Positions 20,660 to 30,440 of a stretch of DNA of 30,440 nt are shown in pieces (the first letter of the stretch is position 1; every line of letters begins with the position of its first letter). Source of the DNA: Pelargonium nanum (Eukaryota > Streptophyta > Magnoliopsida > Geraniales > Geraniaceae). The stretch lies in NCBI GenBank assembly GCA_036897485.1, contig JAYMTF010000771.1:1-30440 (forward strand). The letters are read 5' to 3'. The position numbers and the translations under genes were made by a program. The notes under the pieces are model-generated. The model saw only the letters and a program-made list of their open reading frames with translations. It ran no database searches and was not told the DNA's origin.

Positions 20660-23600
20660 TTTTTTTTGGTAAGAAAAGAAAGGGAAAGAACAGCTACTAC
20701 ACAGAAACTACTCTGGCCACAGAGGCCCCCCGAAGATCATCCCAGACCAGCTCCTCCACAATTCTTGGCATATTATGAAATAAAACCAGATCAGTACTTA
20801 TCCCTTGTCCCAGATTTGCCATGGCATCCGCCACTCGATTTGCTTCTCGATAACAATGATGAATAGTCACAGACCAGTCCCGGCCTAATATCTCAAGGAT
20901 ATCGTCCAAAAGAATTTGAGCTTTCCAACCCACGCTACTCTTTCGGATAATGGCTTGAACCACCATGAGCGAATCAATCGAAACGTCCAACTCCCGCCAA
21001 CCGTTTTCCCAAGCCAGAAAAAGGCCAGCTCTCACTCCACTGAGCTCCGCCACCATAACCGAGGAGTGACCCAAAGCACACGCAAAGCCCAACAGCCACC
21101 GCCCCTCGTGGTCGCGGAAGGCACCTCCACAAGAAGCAGGCCCCGGGTTGCCCTTCGAAGCTCCATCACAATTCAACTTAATACGGCCAAAGGATGGTTT
21201 CGACCATCTAACATCCAAGATTGTGGTCGATCTGGTCTGGTTTTGCAACTTCAATGCTGATGCTACCAGCTCAGCCTCCTTCAAAATCGCATCAACCGGA
21301 TACCTAGGAGCCACAAAATCCGACTGGAGGATACAGGAGCACCTCCATCTCCACACGTTCCATACTGTAGCCCCGAATATCCATCCCCACTGACAGTCTC
21401 CAATCAAAATACGAGAGCGATCCATATTAAAATCAACCCAGTCTTCCACATTCAAGTTATTAAAACGAGATAACCACCCTCTCGGGACAATCCGGTTCCA
21501 CACAAATCTAGCTATGGAGCAATCACGAAGAATATGGATATCATCTTCGACACCTTTCCTGCAAATGAGACAAATATCGCTGGTAGCCAACCCCCGCCTG
21601 AATCTGAGAGCCCCAGAGTGAAGACGACTCTGCCGCGCAAGCCAAATTAGGTACCGCCACTTACTCGGCCCCAACAGGTTCCAAATACGCCTCCAAGCCA
21701 GACTTCCCTCATTCCCATCTCTGGCAATTAATTTATATGCTGATTTAACAGTATATAAACCACTCTTATCCGGCCACCACACAAAATGGTCCTTATGATT
21801 CCGGTTCATCGGGAGCGGATACCCCAACACGATCTCAGCGAAACGATGAGGGAGGATAGAGCGAATAAGAAAAGCATCCCACTGACCTGAACTTTGCAAA
21901 AATGAGCTCACCATCTGACCTTCCGGGAAATTGGAATTTACCTGCTCCGCTAGAGGCCCCCCTTCAAGCCAATGATCGTGAAAGAAATCAATCCGGTCAC
22001 CCTTTCCAATCTTCCAAATCAGACCATCATCCAACACAGCAGAACTGTTACAAATACCCCGCCAAACTCTAGAAGCCGACTTGGGAGGATCTGATAAAAC
22101 AATGGACCCATTCGACCCATATTTTTCCCGGAATAATTGAGCCCATAAACCCCTCGGGTTCATGATAACACTCCAGCTAGCTTTCCCAAGAAGGGCCGAG
22201 TTCATGTGTTCAGATTTCCGAATTCCAAGACCCCCCTTGTTTAAAGAACGACATACTCTATCCCAACTGACTAAGTGTAATTTACGTTGGGAGTCTGATC
22301 CTCCCCACAGAAAGCGCCTATTCAACTGATCAAGCTTATGGCAAATCGATCGAGGGAGCCATTCAGCCTGCATGACATGATACGCCACCGTGGAGGTAAC
22401 CGATTTAATCAGCGTCGCTCTTCCCGCCAAAGATAAATACTTCGCCTTCCATCCCGCCAACTTATTGCTAACCTTGGAGACAAGAAACCCGAAATCTGAA
22501 TCACGAATACGTTGACAATGTAAAGGAATTCCCAGATACATTCCCAGATTATCCGTGACCGCTATTCCCAGCATATTGCTAATACGCCTCTTCATGTGTG
22601 CTGGAACCACTGGGGAGCAGATAAATCTGGACTTTGCTAAACTGACCTTCTGACCTGACGCAGTACAGAATTCAGTTAAACACTGTTTTATGTTCGCCAC
22701 CTGATCAGAAGAGGCTTCGGCAAATAAAATAAGGTCATCCGCAAAGAAGAGGTGAGAGACCCCTATGCCGTTGGTCTTAAGCCGAATAGGAACCCATCTC
22801 CCATTGTTGACCCGAGTGTCAATATCATGACCCAACCTTTCCATACAGAGAAGAAAAAGGTAGGGAGATAAGGGGTCGCCTTGTCTCAAACCCCGTTGAG
22901 TTCGAAAGCTCTCCGTTTTGCTCCCATTCCAAAGCACTGACATATTTACTGAGCTCACTATAAACATAATTAGACGGATCCAAGATTCAGGGAACCCAAA
23001 GAGCGAGAGAGTCTCTTCCAAAAATTCCCAACGAATCCTATCATAAGCTTTTTCCAAATCGACCTTAACCGCAATGAACCCCGTGCCTGAGCGACGAGAC
23101 TTTAATCTGTGAATCAGTTCTTGAGCTACTAGGACATTGTCCCTTGCCAGCCTGCCCGGGACAAAACTAGCTTGATTAGGACCGATAAGCTGATCCAAAA
23201 AAGGACGGATTCTGTTCACTAGCGTTTTAGTAATTACCTTGAGTAGTGTCGAGCAGAGACTGATGGGCCGAAACTGAGATATAGAAACCGGACAGTCGAC
23301 TTTCGGAATAAGAACTAAAAGAGTTTGGTTAAGCTCTTCCGGAAAGTGGCCTGAGGAGAGGCTGCTGTTCACTAAATCAACCAGCCGGGGGGCCCAAAGC
23401 TTCCAAAAGTGCTGAAAAAACCCTGCTTGGAACCCATCAACTCCCGGGGCCTTCCAAGGTTTCATGTCAAACAACGCTTTACGGACCTCCTCCACCTCCG
23501 CCTTGGCTTCCAGCCCCATAGCATCTTCCTGGGTAAGGGATGGGCCAGCCCACTCCCCGCTCAAACTAGAAACATCATCATCAACTGAGTATACTTTTTT

Positions 23601-24088
23601 GAAATAATTAACAGCAAGAGTTTCGAGTTCATCAGGCTCCTCCACCCATGACCCATCATCCCTCTTCAGGGCAACAATCTTGTTTCTGCGCCTTCTCTTG
23701 AGTGTGGAAAGGTGAAAGAAGCGCGTATTACGCTCACCCAAAAGGACTGCATCATGTCTGGACTTCTGATGCCAAAACACCTCTTCTTGTTGAAGCACAT
23801 CCTGGAACTCGCACATAAGCTGCTTCTCAAGAGAAGCCAGAGATGAAGAAAACTGACAGCTTAGCTCAACCTGAACCCCCGCTAACCTGCTCAGAATCTT
23901 CCTTTTCCTTGCGAACACGTTCCCAAAGATTTCCTTGTTCCATACTCCCAAATCAGCACTAAGATGGCCAAGCACACTAGGCCAATCAGTGGAGGAAGAA
24001 ACGTGGTGAGCTACTACTCGATGAAGGTCAGCATGTTTGGTCCACATGGCCTATAGGCTACCTCTGTATCCTTGATTACTAAGGAGAC
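20660..24088 (-). mobile_element. 5'-truncated LINE retrotransposon, recent insertion
   Basis: About 3.4 kb bounded by perfect 15-bp direct repeats. On the minus strand it runs from a truncated 5' end at 24088, through one long ORF, to a very short 3' UTR ending CTTACC and a poly-A tail (plus-strand T-run 20656-20667). The reverse transcriptase, zinc-knuckle and RNase H order is that of plant L1-type LINE ORF2. ORF1 and the AP-endonuclease part of ORF2 are absent, as expected from incomplete reverse transcription. Intact target duplications and an undamaged ORF point to a recent event. Confidence 0.9.
20697..24047 (-). CDS. LINE ORF2 remnant: reverse transcriptase and RNase H, 1116 aa
   Basis: The open frame starts MWTKHADLHRVV, in family members an internal position just after the endonuclease domain, so the N-terminal third is missing. 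The reverse transcriptase covers about residues 195-500: RPISLCSTLLKVITK, VDLEKAYDRIRW (Asp330), RGLRQGDPLSPYLF and FFADDLILF (Asp437-Asp438). All three catalytic aspartates are present. A zf-RVT region follows (SAYKLIARDG, CLICRKGVEDDIHILRDC). The C-terminus is an RNase H domain (RVT_3 type) with Asp961 (NCDGASKGNPG), Glu1001, Asp1025 and Asp1074 (REANRVADAMA). No stop or frameshift was met. Without the endonuclease and native promoter it should not mobilise itself, and whether it is translated is unknown. Confidence 0.9.
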   Translation of the reverse strand: MWTKHADLHRVVAHHVSSSTDWPSVLGHLSADLGVWNKEIFGNVFARKRKILSRLAGVQVELSCQFSSSLASLEKQLMCEFQDVLQQEEVFWHQKSRHDAVLLGERNTRFFHLSTLKRRRRNKIVALKRDDGSWVEEPDELETLAVNYFKKVYSVDDDVSSLSGEWAGPSLTQEDAMGLEAKAEVEEVRKALFDMKPWKAPGVDGFQAGFFQHFWKLWAPRLVDLVNSSLSSGHFPEELNQTLLVLIPKVDCPVSISQFRPISLCSTLLKVITKTLVNRIRPFLDQLIGPNQASFVPGRLARDNVLVAQELIHRLKSRRSGTGFIAVKVDLEKAYDRIRWEFLEETLSLFGFPESWIRLIMFIVSSVNMSVLWNGSKTESFRTQRGLRQGDPLSPYLFLLCMERLGHDIDTRVNNGRWVPIRLKTNGIGVSHLFFADDLILFAEASSDQVANIKQCLTEFCTASGQKVSLAKSRFICSPVVPAHMKRRISNMLGIAVTDNLGMYLGIPLHCQRIRDSDFGFLVSKVSNKLAGWKAKYLSLAGRATLIKSVTSTVAYHVMQAEWLPRSICHKLDQLNRRFLWGGSDSQRKLHLVSWDRVCRSLNKGGLGIRKSEHMNSALLGKASWSVIMNPRGLWAQLFREKYGSNGSIVLSDPPKSASRVWRGICNSSAVLDDGLIWKIGKGDRIDFFHDHWLEGGPLAEQVNSNFPEGQMVSSFLQSSGQWDAFLIRSILPHRFAEIVLGYPLPMNRNHKDHFVWWPDKSGLYTVKSAYKLIARDGNEGSLAWRRIWNLLGPSKWRYLIWLARQSRLHSGALRFRRGLATSDICLICRKGVEDDIHILRDCSIARFVWNRIVPRGWLSRFNNLNVEDWVDFNMDRSRILIGDCQWGWIFGATVWNVWRWRCSCILQSDFVAPRYPVDAILKEAELVASALKLQNQTRSTTILDVRWSKPSFGRIKLNCDGASKGNPGPASCGGAFRDHEGRWLLGFACALGHSSVMVAELSGVRAGLFLAWENGWRELDVSIDSLMVVQAIIRKSSVGWKAQILLDDILEILGRDWSVTIHHCYREANRVADAMANLGQGISTDLVLFHNMPRIVEELVWDDLRGASVARVVSV

Positions 24089-24103
24089 GAAAACACTAAT
24101 TTT
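24089..24103. repeat. Right target-site duplication of the LINE
   Basis: GAAAACACTAATTTT, identical to 20645-20659, directly follows the truncated 5' end of the minus-strand LINE. Confidence 0.85.
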
Positions 24104-24330
24104 GGAATAAATGGAGTAATTTATCACTTGAAATAGCAATAGGTAATTTTAACTGAACAATTTTACTTTTCATAATTTATTTTTACTTATTTCAATCTTA
24201 GTTTTTTAGTTTTTACTCTCTTTATTCTTTGCAAAGATTTTGCGTCCTACCAACGACCTCTATGAAACTAAAAACATTTTACTTCTACAATTGAACCAAC
24301 CCAAAAGCTGAGACAAGAGGAAGGAGAAGA
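24104..24330. promoter_or_regulatory. Proximal promoter region of the ELMO-domain gene
   Basis: AT-rich DNA between the LINE and the presumed first exon of the ELMO gene. No clear TATA box could be fixed. It is called only from its position. Confidence 0.3.
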
Positions 24331-24630
24331 AGCCGAGAGCTACGGCAATGGCATAGGCAAGGTTGTAGGAAATTGGCTGGTCTTCAAAAATAGTGACACG
24401 AATCCACCCTAGACTCCTTCTTCAACCCTCCCAACTCATGCCCATTTGGTTCTTTTTTGCAAATCCAATCTGAAAATTTGAAAAAAATGCCATTTTCCTC
24501 TTTCTCCAATTTCACTTTTCTTCTTCCTGTAAAATTTCTTGACCCACCTCTTTCTGCATGTGGGTCCGACCCACGTCATAGCATCATTCACGTTAACAGC
24601 AGGTCTTCTCAATCTCAAGTGCCATAACAG
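24331..24630 (+). other. Presumed 5' UTR exon of the ELMO gene, with a uORF
   Basis: A G/A- and C/T-rich leader ends in CATAACAG followed by GTACCTCTC, a good splice donor after 24630. Inside, ATG 24487 opens a 46-codon frame (MPFSSFSNFTFLLPVKF) that stops at 24625-24627, three bases before the donor. It cannot be spliced in frame to the next recognised exon, so it is either a uORF or chance. The transcript start is not defined. Confidence 0.4.
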
Positions 24631-25710
24631 GTACCTCTCTCTCTCAAGCTTTGTGTTGATAAAATGTTAATGTTATGTAGAGTTGAGACCCTTCCTCTTT
24701 TTATTTTTTATTATTATTTGTTTATTATTGTTAACTGTTGTTCTGTAAAATGAAAGGAACTTTGTGTGTAATCTTCTTTCCTAAGGGAATTTCTTACAGC
24801 ATAAACTAATGAAAAGAGAGTTCCTTTAATTGCTCTGATGGGGGGTTGACAAATAGGAGAGCTTGAATTGGGTGTAATCACATTTTGTTCTTCAATCTCA
24901 CCTTTATTTTTGGACTAAGGGAAGCATCTATAATGCATACCTTCTTGCTTTTCTCATCAAAGAGTAAACCAAAACATTTCCTTATGAAAAATAAAACTCG
25001 GAATGTTGATGATTTGTAGCTCCTTTAAAACTCTCGTTAGGTCATTATGGGTCAATTGATGATATCTTGTACAGTAATTCTTTTGCACCTTGAGATGGAA
25101 CCACATCAATATACTTATATTTGCTAAGTATCAACTCAGTACACTTGACTTCTTGTCTTGCCTATTTCCTTCTTTTCTGCCTAGAATTGCATTTTCTTTT
25201 TCTGTGGTGTTGTGTTTATGTATAAGCACATCTTTCGTGCTGGTACATGCAATAATTCTGTAAACATTTCACTTGGAATGTCCATTAACCAACATTTCAC
25301 TTGTGTCAATTATACCATTTGGGGTTTTCTCACTCGGTCTGTTGCTCATGGTATCACTTGCACAATATGATAAATTCTAGACTAGCTGTGCAAACCCAGA
25401 GTTTTGAAGTCGTGCAGATCTCTGTGACTTTTATTGTTCATGTTAGAATGCTAAATTCAATGTATAGGTTATATAATAGAATGTCACCAGACCACCACAC
25501 TGTCTTAATTGCTGTCTGTAAGCAAAATGGTGAAATGAATACTCAATCAAGTGCTTCTTCTTCTTCTTTCTCTTCAGCTTTCTTCTTATTTTTCTGTTGA
25601 TGATAGAAACTGATTTAACATCTTTCATTACATGATTTTGGCAGCTTGCTGTGCTATTGCACTTTGATTTGCCATTAACTACTTTGTACTAAAAGCTGCA
25701 TGAACTATAG

Positions 25711-28700
25711 GTTGATGAGGATGAAATTTATCGGAAACAGAAGAAGAGCAATGAAGAGTTGGAATGGTCACGTAATTCCACTCACGTAATATCACAGTCG
25801 GCTCAATGTGTTTGTAAGTATATTTTCAAAACTTCCTATTTGCTTTATGTTTTTTTCTAGAAGTCAATAGTACATTATCAAACTATCTTCTTCTTTTTCT
25901 TCCTTTTAGAGGATACTGGTGTTACCTCAGTTTCCTTTCATGGCAGGGATCTAGTATAATGAAGAAATTACTGAGTGTCTCAGAAAACTCGCATTATAAT
26001 ACATATTAGGTGATTATTATAATCTAATTCTAATACCTTGTTCTTCTCCTTTCCGTTGAGATTTGTAGCTCTTGTTTGAACCCTTGACTTCATACAGTTG
26101 ACGCTAATAAACCCTTAGGCCATTGTCGGTTTAAATTTGCACCCAGAGTTCATGCAAAATCTTTCTCTTGGAATTTTTAAATAAGCAATGTCAATGTAGA
26201 CCAATTTGGCTTCCAAGTATATTATTTATTGTTTTAGTTTGATATTTGAGATAATTCTTTCACTTGGTAGTTTTTGGTTGCTAGAGACCCAATGGTTGGC
26301 TTATTTACTTCTTATTTATAGAGTGAGAGAAGTGACCTCTTATTACCGATGAAGGTTGGTGCGGATATCCTACCTTTTTAATTATGATTTTTATAAATAA
26401 ATAATATAAAAAAATACTTTTTTGAGTTGGTAGGTTTAAGTTATGTAAAGGAAGTTCATTACAATTATAATTATAGTAAATATAAAAACATTTTTATGGT
26501 TTTATTGGTGCAAATTATAATTAATGATTAAAATGAATTAATCTTTGGTGTCCTACTTTTGAAGGATCTTTTTGTTTCTTATCTGTAGCAGCAACTTGCT
26601 AATTAGTACTCTTCTGTAAATTTCTTGCTAAAGACTCAAATAACACATGGTTTATTTCTGTTCCTCTGTCCTTTCTCTTACTTTCCAGAGCTTGAAGCAA
26701 ATTAGTAACAATAGTAATATACGATTCTAGTTTGAATGTACTATAATGATTTGAACTACCAATCATGTTCTTAATAAACCCGGCATAAAATATGACATGG
26801 CTATTACGAGTTGAACCTTACGACACAATTTCTCTTATTTCACTTATAACTTGTTGGTCGTTGTAGCTAATGCTATGGTTGGACCACGTTCATGGGTAGG
26901 AGGATTATTTGGCCGCTTTAATAAACCCGAGACTGAGACGTTTTGTGACTGGCCGTTGAGTGCTGTTCAGGTAAATAAGAATGCAAACTAAGTTATGGCT
27001 CTTTACACTTCATGCATTCTGTTTCTTTTTACCTTTGAGACAATATCGTTAATAAATAAATTCTCACACCTCCTGCAATATTTTTATCTGTGTCAGTGCG
27101 CGCGCGCGCGTCTGTGTGTGTACATATGTAAGAATTTATGTGCATGGAATTCATTTATACAACTTTGTATTAATAGTGATAGAGTGATCGTGCATCTAAG
27201 TTGAATCAACTCTTTGGAATCCCAATGCCAATTTATGGAATTTGTATCTCATTTTATACATAATTTATTTTATTGTTTTGGTGCAGTGCCATTCCTTGAT
27301 TAATTTGTAATTACCGTTCTTCTCCTCACTGAACTCGAGATGTTGTCTTACCAGGAGGAAAAACTTCTGAGGCTACAACAACGACTACACAAACCGTACA
27401 ATGAGTTTTGCTCTGCTCATCGTGTACGTTTGTTGATCCTATACATTCGTCATATAATGCCCCTCTCTTTTTTTCTTATTTTTGTCTTCTTCTCAACAAT
27501 CAAGATTAGGATATCTGCAAGGGATCAGTTAAAGACTATTATTTTGTTTTTACCTGCACACTGTATACTTCTTTTTGTTTTGCCATGCAGTCTCCTTAAT
27601 GGAGACGCACTAAATATCAATTCTTGTCTACAATATATTTTGCTCCTTAGCTCTATATCATCATCTGGACCTATGCTTTTTATGGCAGAAAGCTCTTAGA
27701 GATTTGTGGTCTGTATCGTTTCCAGATGTTCCCCTGCAAAGCATGATCTCTGAGCAATGGAAAGATATGGGATGGCAAGGCCAAAACCCGTCAACTGACT
27801 TTAGGTACAGTTTGATAATTATAAATGCTTAACTGATGGTATATTACTATATTATAGTTCTTAACAACTGAGTTGACCGGGGGAAATTTGTATTATGGTT
27901 GAGAGTCACAGGGAGGGGTAATTGAAGTGAGTTAATAACAGAAAGATTGTTCTTGCATTCATAATTCATGTAGAAGTTCTAATGGATCTTATAACAAACT
28001 GCTTAGGGGATGTGGTTTTGTTTCTCTTGAGAACTTGCTGTTTTTTGCCCGGAATTACCCGGTATGCCTTCTACTCTTTTGTTAGATTCTTAAAGTTTAT
28101 GTTTCTTTCTAGCTATATCATGTTTAGGTCTTTAAAAGGTGAGTTATTACTAATTGTATTAAAATACAAAATGAAGACATCTTATCGTAGGTTATTGTTC
28201 AAGGAAGATGGAAATCGATCAACTTGGGAATATCCATTTGCTGTTGCTGGCATTAACATATCATTTATGTTGATCCGGATGTTGGACTTAAACTCAGGTT
28301 TGTTGGCAAGTTCTATTAATCTTTTACTGCTTCCAAGGGAATCCAAGAATATAAGGAAAAAAAAAACACATATTACATTTCCTTTATTCATAGTTGAAAA
28401 TGTTGCATTGTGTTTTCTATGGTACTTATTAGTCAAGTACAGTTGACACTTGAATGAAATAATTTGGGATTTCAACGGATGGCTTTTCTCTGTCTTCATT
28501 TCATTTAGAGACAGTAAACAGAAGTCAATTGGTTTTTATTTGAGGAGTTTATCAAGTTTCGTACTAGTTATCATCATGAAATATTCTTGCTTTTAAGGCT
28601 AGTCACTTATATGTAACTTTGATATTCTTGGAGCCTTTTGCTTCCATTGAGACAATAAGACCCGCAAAATGAAAGTGGAACAACTTAAGCCTAATAGGAA

Positions 28701-29618
28701 AGCCCAACCCAAAACACGGTATTTATTCAGTGTGGGATTCATACCATTGCAACTTGCACCTCCCTTTAAAGCCGACGTCCTCGGCAATCCACTCTGGTCT
28801 CACACGGAAGTCACCTTTTCCTCTTTGGCCAGCTCTCAATGAAAGCACCAATGGAACAACTTAAGCCTAATAGAAGAGTCCAAGAACTCATGGACTTAAG
28901 AAGCTACTTGGTACATGGTATTTATCTGATGTGGGATTCATACCAGAAAGTTACAAATATTCATTGTAATAGGGTTGGCTTGACAATGGTCCTTGTTTGG
29001 AGCCTATGCCAACTTCCTTATCTAAATAAATGGGAATCAAACTTTGATGATGAAGTTCAATAAACAAAAATCAAATAGATATCAATTATGATATAATATA
29101 ATGAGCACAAAAATGTTTGCTTCCTTGTAATCATTCTTGTGATCCTTCTCTCTTTTTGCAGTGAAACCAAGAAATCTTCCTGGAATGAACTTTGTTAGAT
29201 TATTAGGAGGTGAATGCTATTGCTCAAACCCAGTTATGCTCAATTGTTTGGATCTGTTTTACAATTTCCAATTTCAGTCGTCATTCAAGTCAATCTAAAC
29301 TTGTGATTTACATTGGGCATTTGCAGAGGACGAACAAGCCTTTGATGTATTATATTGTATAGCTTTTGAGCTGATGGATGCTCAGTGGCTTGCTATGTGT
29401 GCTTCATACATGGAGTTTAATGTACTCTCTCAATTAATTTGTTTATGTGTTCTTAGTACACATATTAGGGTGATCTCCCAGCAAATACTAACTCTCTGCT
29501 ACTTTTATTCCTTCAGGAGGTCCTAAAGGTGACCCAAACACAGTTGGAAAGAGAGTTGTCTCTAGAAGATATTCACCGAATATATGATCTTCCAGCCCAT
29601 AACCTGTTGCTGCGGTAG
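25711..29618 (+). CDS. ELMO/CED-12 domain protein, nine coding exons found, 5' end unresolved
   Basis: Exons 25711-25813, 26867-26970, 27355-27423, 27689-27804, 28007-28061, 28177-28297, 29162-29209, 29327-29421 and 29517-29618 keep phase and give 270 aa plus stop. The first recognised exon begins VDEDEIYRKQKKSNEELEW and lacks an in-frame ATG. A few N-terminal residues must lie in an unseen small exon, or translation starts at MVGPRSWVGGLFGRF (ATG 26875, 233 aa). The ELMO domain is clear: EQWKDMGWQGQNPSTDFRGC, SLENLLFFARNYP, WEYPFAVAGINISFMLIRML, DEQAFDVLYCIAFELMDAQW and a LERELSLEDIHRIYDLPAHN end. The Arg of TDFR matches the proposed ELMOD GAP arginine; its codon is split by an intron. Plant ELMOD proteins include MACARON, which acts in pollen aperture formation; the role of this subtype is unknown. 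Exon 28177 has a poor pyrimidine tract but a TACTAAT branch-like site. Confidence 0.85.
27096..27130. repeat. Alternating CG/TG purine-pyrimidine tract
   Basis: A (CG)n run at 27098-27110 is followed by (TG)n and TACATATGTA, almost perfectly alternating purine and pyrimidine over about 35 bp. It lies in the intron between the second and third recognised ELMO exons. Such tracts favour Z-DNA and vary in length. Confidence 0.85.
28668..28946. repeat. Direct repeats of a dispersed-repeat fragment inside an ELMO intron
   Basis: A 22-bp word beginning TGGAACAACTTAAGCC is at 28676-28697 and 28852-28873. TGTGGGATTCATACCA is at 28731-28746 and 28930-28945. Both are preceded by related GGTATTTAT words, so two diverged copies of an 80-95-bp unit flank about 105 bp containing GCCGACGTCCTCGGC and TCTGGTCTCACACGG. 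The segment between and the repeats look like a plant dispersed repeat, possibly a miniature LTR (TRIM-like) element. It sits in the 864-nt intron between 28297 and 29162. Confidence 0.6.
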
Positions 29619-30280
29619 CTTTTCTTCATGCCCCCCTGTTCAATAGGAAGAATACAGCTATGCTCGTGGTCGATTCTACCATGAGAGATGCCATTGGGAC
29701 AAGAAGCCGATTGAACAGAGGAAGTAGTTCAATTTGATTCACATGTGCATTTTTTTGGTAGGTCGAGAACATAAGCAACGAGTTTGGATTTGCCATGAAT
29801 CCTTTTGTTGATGAACCTTAGCATAAGCATCGAGTTAGGAACTTAGGATAGAGATTTGTCCTTTTATCAGTGAGTTTTTCAGATGACCGCGGTTAGCTAA
29901 CAGTATACTTACTACTAGTTTTGATTGTGTAATCTACAAAATTACTACTATTGATTATGCAATACCAACACCTGCTACTATTTATAACAGTGACTACTAC
30001 TAATATTGTATACAATACCAAATAGTACTACTATTAGCCTCTAGTATTAATGAAGAAGTTTAATTATGACATTTATAAAACTGCATCTGCAACCAAAACC
30101 ATGTAAGTGTAACTACTACTACCAAAAATAGATACATACTTGGCTTTACAATTCACCTGTGTACAATGACATTCACACGTAAAATTAATCTGACCTGCTC
30201 CCACCAATAATTGGGATACTTGAAAATGACCCCCCACTCACTATCACAATACGTTGGTGAGCCCCATCAGTCCATCCTCT
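29619..30280. other. 3' flank of the ELMO gene and intergenic DNA with ACT-rich low complexity
   Basis: About 200 bp of probable 3' UTR is followed, from roughly 29905 to 30130, by scattered TACTAC/ACTACT words in AT-rich DNA. This looks like a decayed trinucleotide repeat. No gene was seen. Confidence 0.5.
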
Positions 30281-30299
30281 GCCCTGCCCTGCCCTGACC
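30279..30299. repeat. Short TGCCC tandem repeat
   Basis: Three to four copies of a CCCTG pentamer, about 65 bp upstream of the ATG at 30361, followed by a CT-rich stretch. Confidence 0.6.
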
Positions 30300-30360
30300 T
30301 GCTCTCTCTTATTATATGAAATGGATATTTTCTTTGTTTGTGTGGGAGAGAGATCCAAAA

Positions 30361-30440
30361 ATGGAAGAAATGAGTGTAGCGGTAGATGAAGAAGGCCAAG
30401 CTCAGGTATGGCATTTCATCTTTGGCTTCGCAGACTCAAT
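30361..30440 (+). CDS. Probable O-methyltransferase, N-terminus only (cut by window end)
   Basis: ATG 30361 opens MEEMSVAVDEEGQAQ, then VWHFIFGFADS, and runs off the window after 26 codons. The QAxVWxxIFxFxxSM pattern is the first helix of the dimerisation domain of plant class II small-molecule O-methyltransferases (COMT-like; acetylserotonin, flavonoid or alkaloid OMT-like annotations). These transfer a methyl group from S-adenosylmethionine to phenolic or related hydroxyls. The catalytic domain is outside the window, so substrate and integrity are unknown. An ATTATATGAA word about 45 bp upstream could be a TATA box, but would leave a very short leader. Confidence 0.6.
   Translation, partial: MEEMSVAVDEEGQAQVWHFIFGFADS

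Noticed and set aside
27982-28499. Long open frames on both strands across ELMO exons and introns
   Set aside because: They run through GT/AG borders of conserved ELMO exons; only 28007-28061 and 28177-28297 match the family.

Overview
This is plant nuclear DNA, from a eudicot. It shows AT-rich intergenic DNA, GT-AG introns, a plant stomatal peptide gene, DUF295-type F-box genes, plant LINE retroelements and a plant-type O-methyltransferase start. The protein sequences feel closest to rosids, perhaps Rosaceae, but that is an impression without a search. All splice models were built by eye from reading frame, GT/AG borders and remembered family alignments; nothing was checked by database search.

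Layout. (1) 1434-4394, minus: a six-exon IST1-like ESCRT-III/MVB gene, 627 aa, complete. (2) 4395-7716: intergenic. (3) 7717-11399, minus: a nine-exon gene for an At4g04980-like proline-rich protein, 690 aa, complete. (4) 13588-14014, plus: a two-exon EPF1-type stomatal patterning peptide precursor, 112 aa, in which one of the usual eight mature-domain cysteines is leucine. (5) 15063-15513: a strong TATA box followed by a GC-rich probable non-coding first exon with a good splice donor. (6) 16168-20365, plus: two tandem intronless F-box/DUF295 genes (373 and 378 aa), then a broken third copy, with a degraded LINE RNase H piece between the two intact genes. (7) 20645-24103: a young 5'-truncated LINE on the minus strand, with an open 1116-codon ORF (reverse transcriptase, zinc-knuckle region, RNase H), a poly-A tail and a perfect 15-bp target-site duplication. 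(8) about 24300-29618, plus: an ELMO/CED-12 domain gene with nine coding exons found; its first coding residues could not be located. (9) 30361 to the window end, plus: the first codons of a probable O-methyltransferase.

The genes are independent transcription units, with no operon-like or pathway clustering. The shared theme is retroelement activity. Besides the young LINE and the older fragment there are two very short poly-A insertions, each flanked by direct repeats, at 722-767 and 15576-15612. No CRISPR arrays, rRNA or tRNA genes were seen. The best candidates for real novelty are the cysteine-losing EPF1-type peptide, the hairpins upstream of two genes and the orphan promoter with its first exon.
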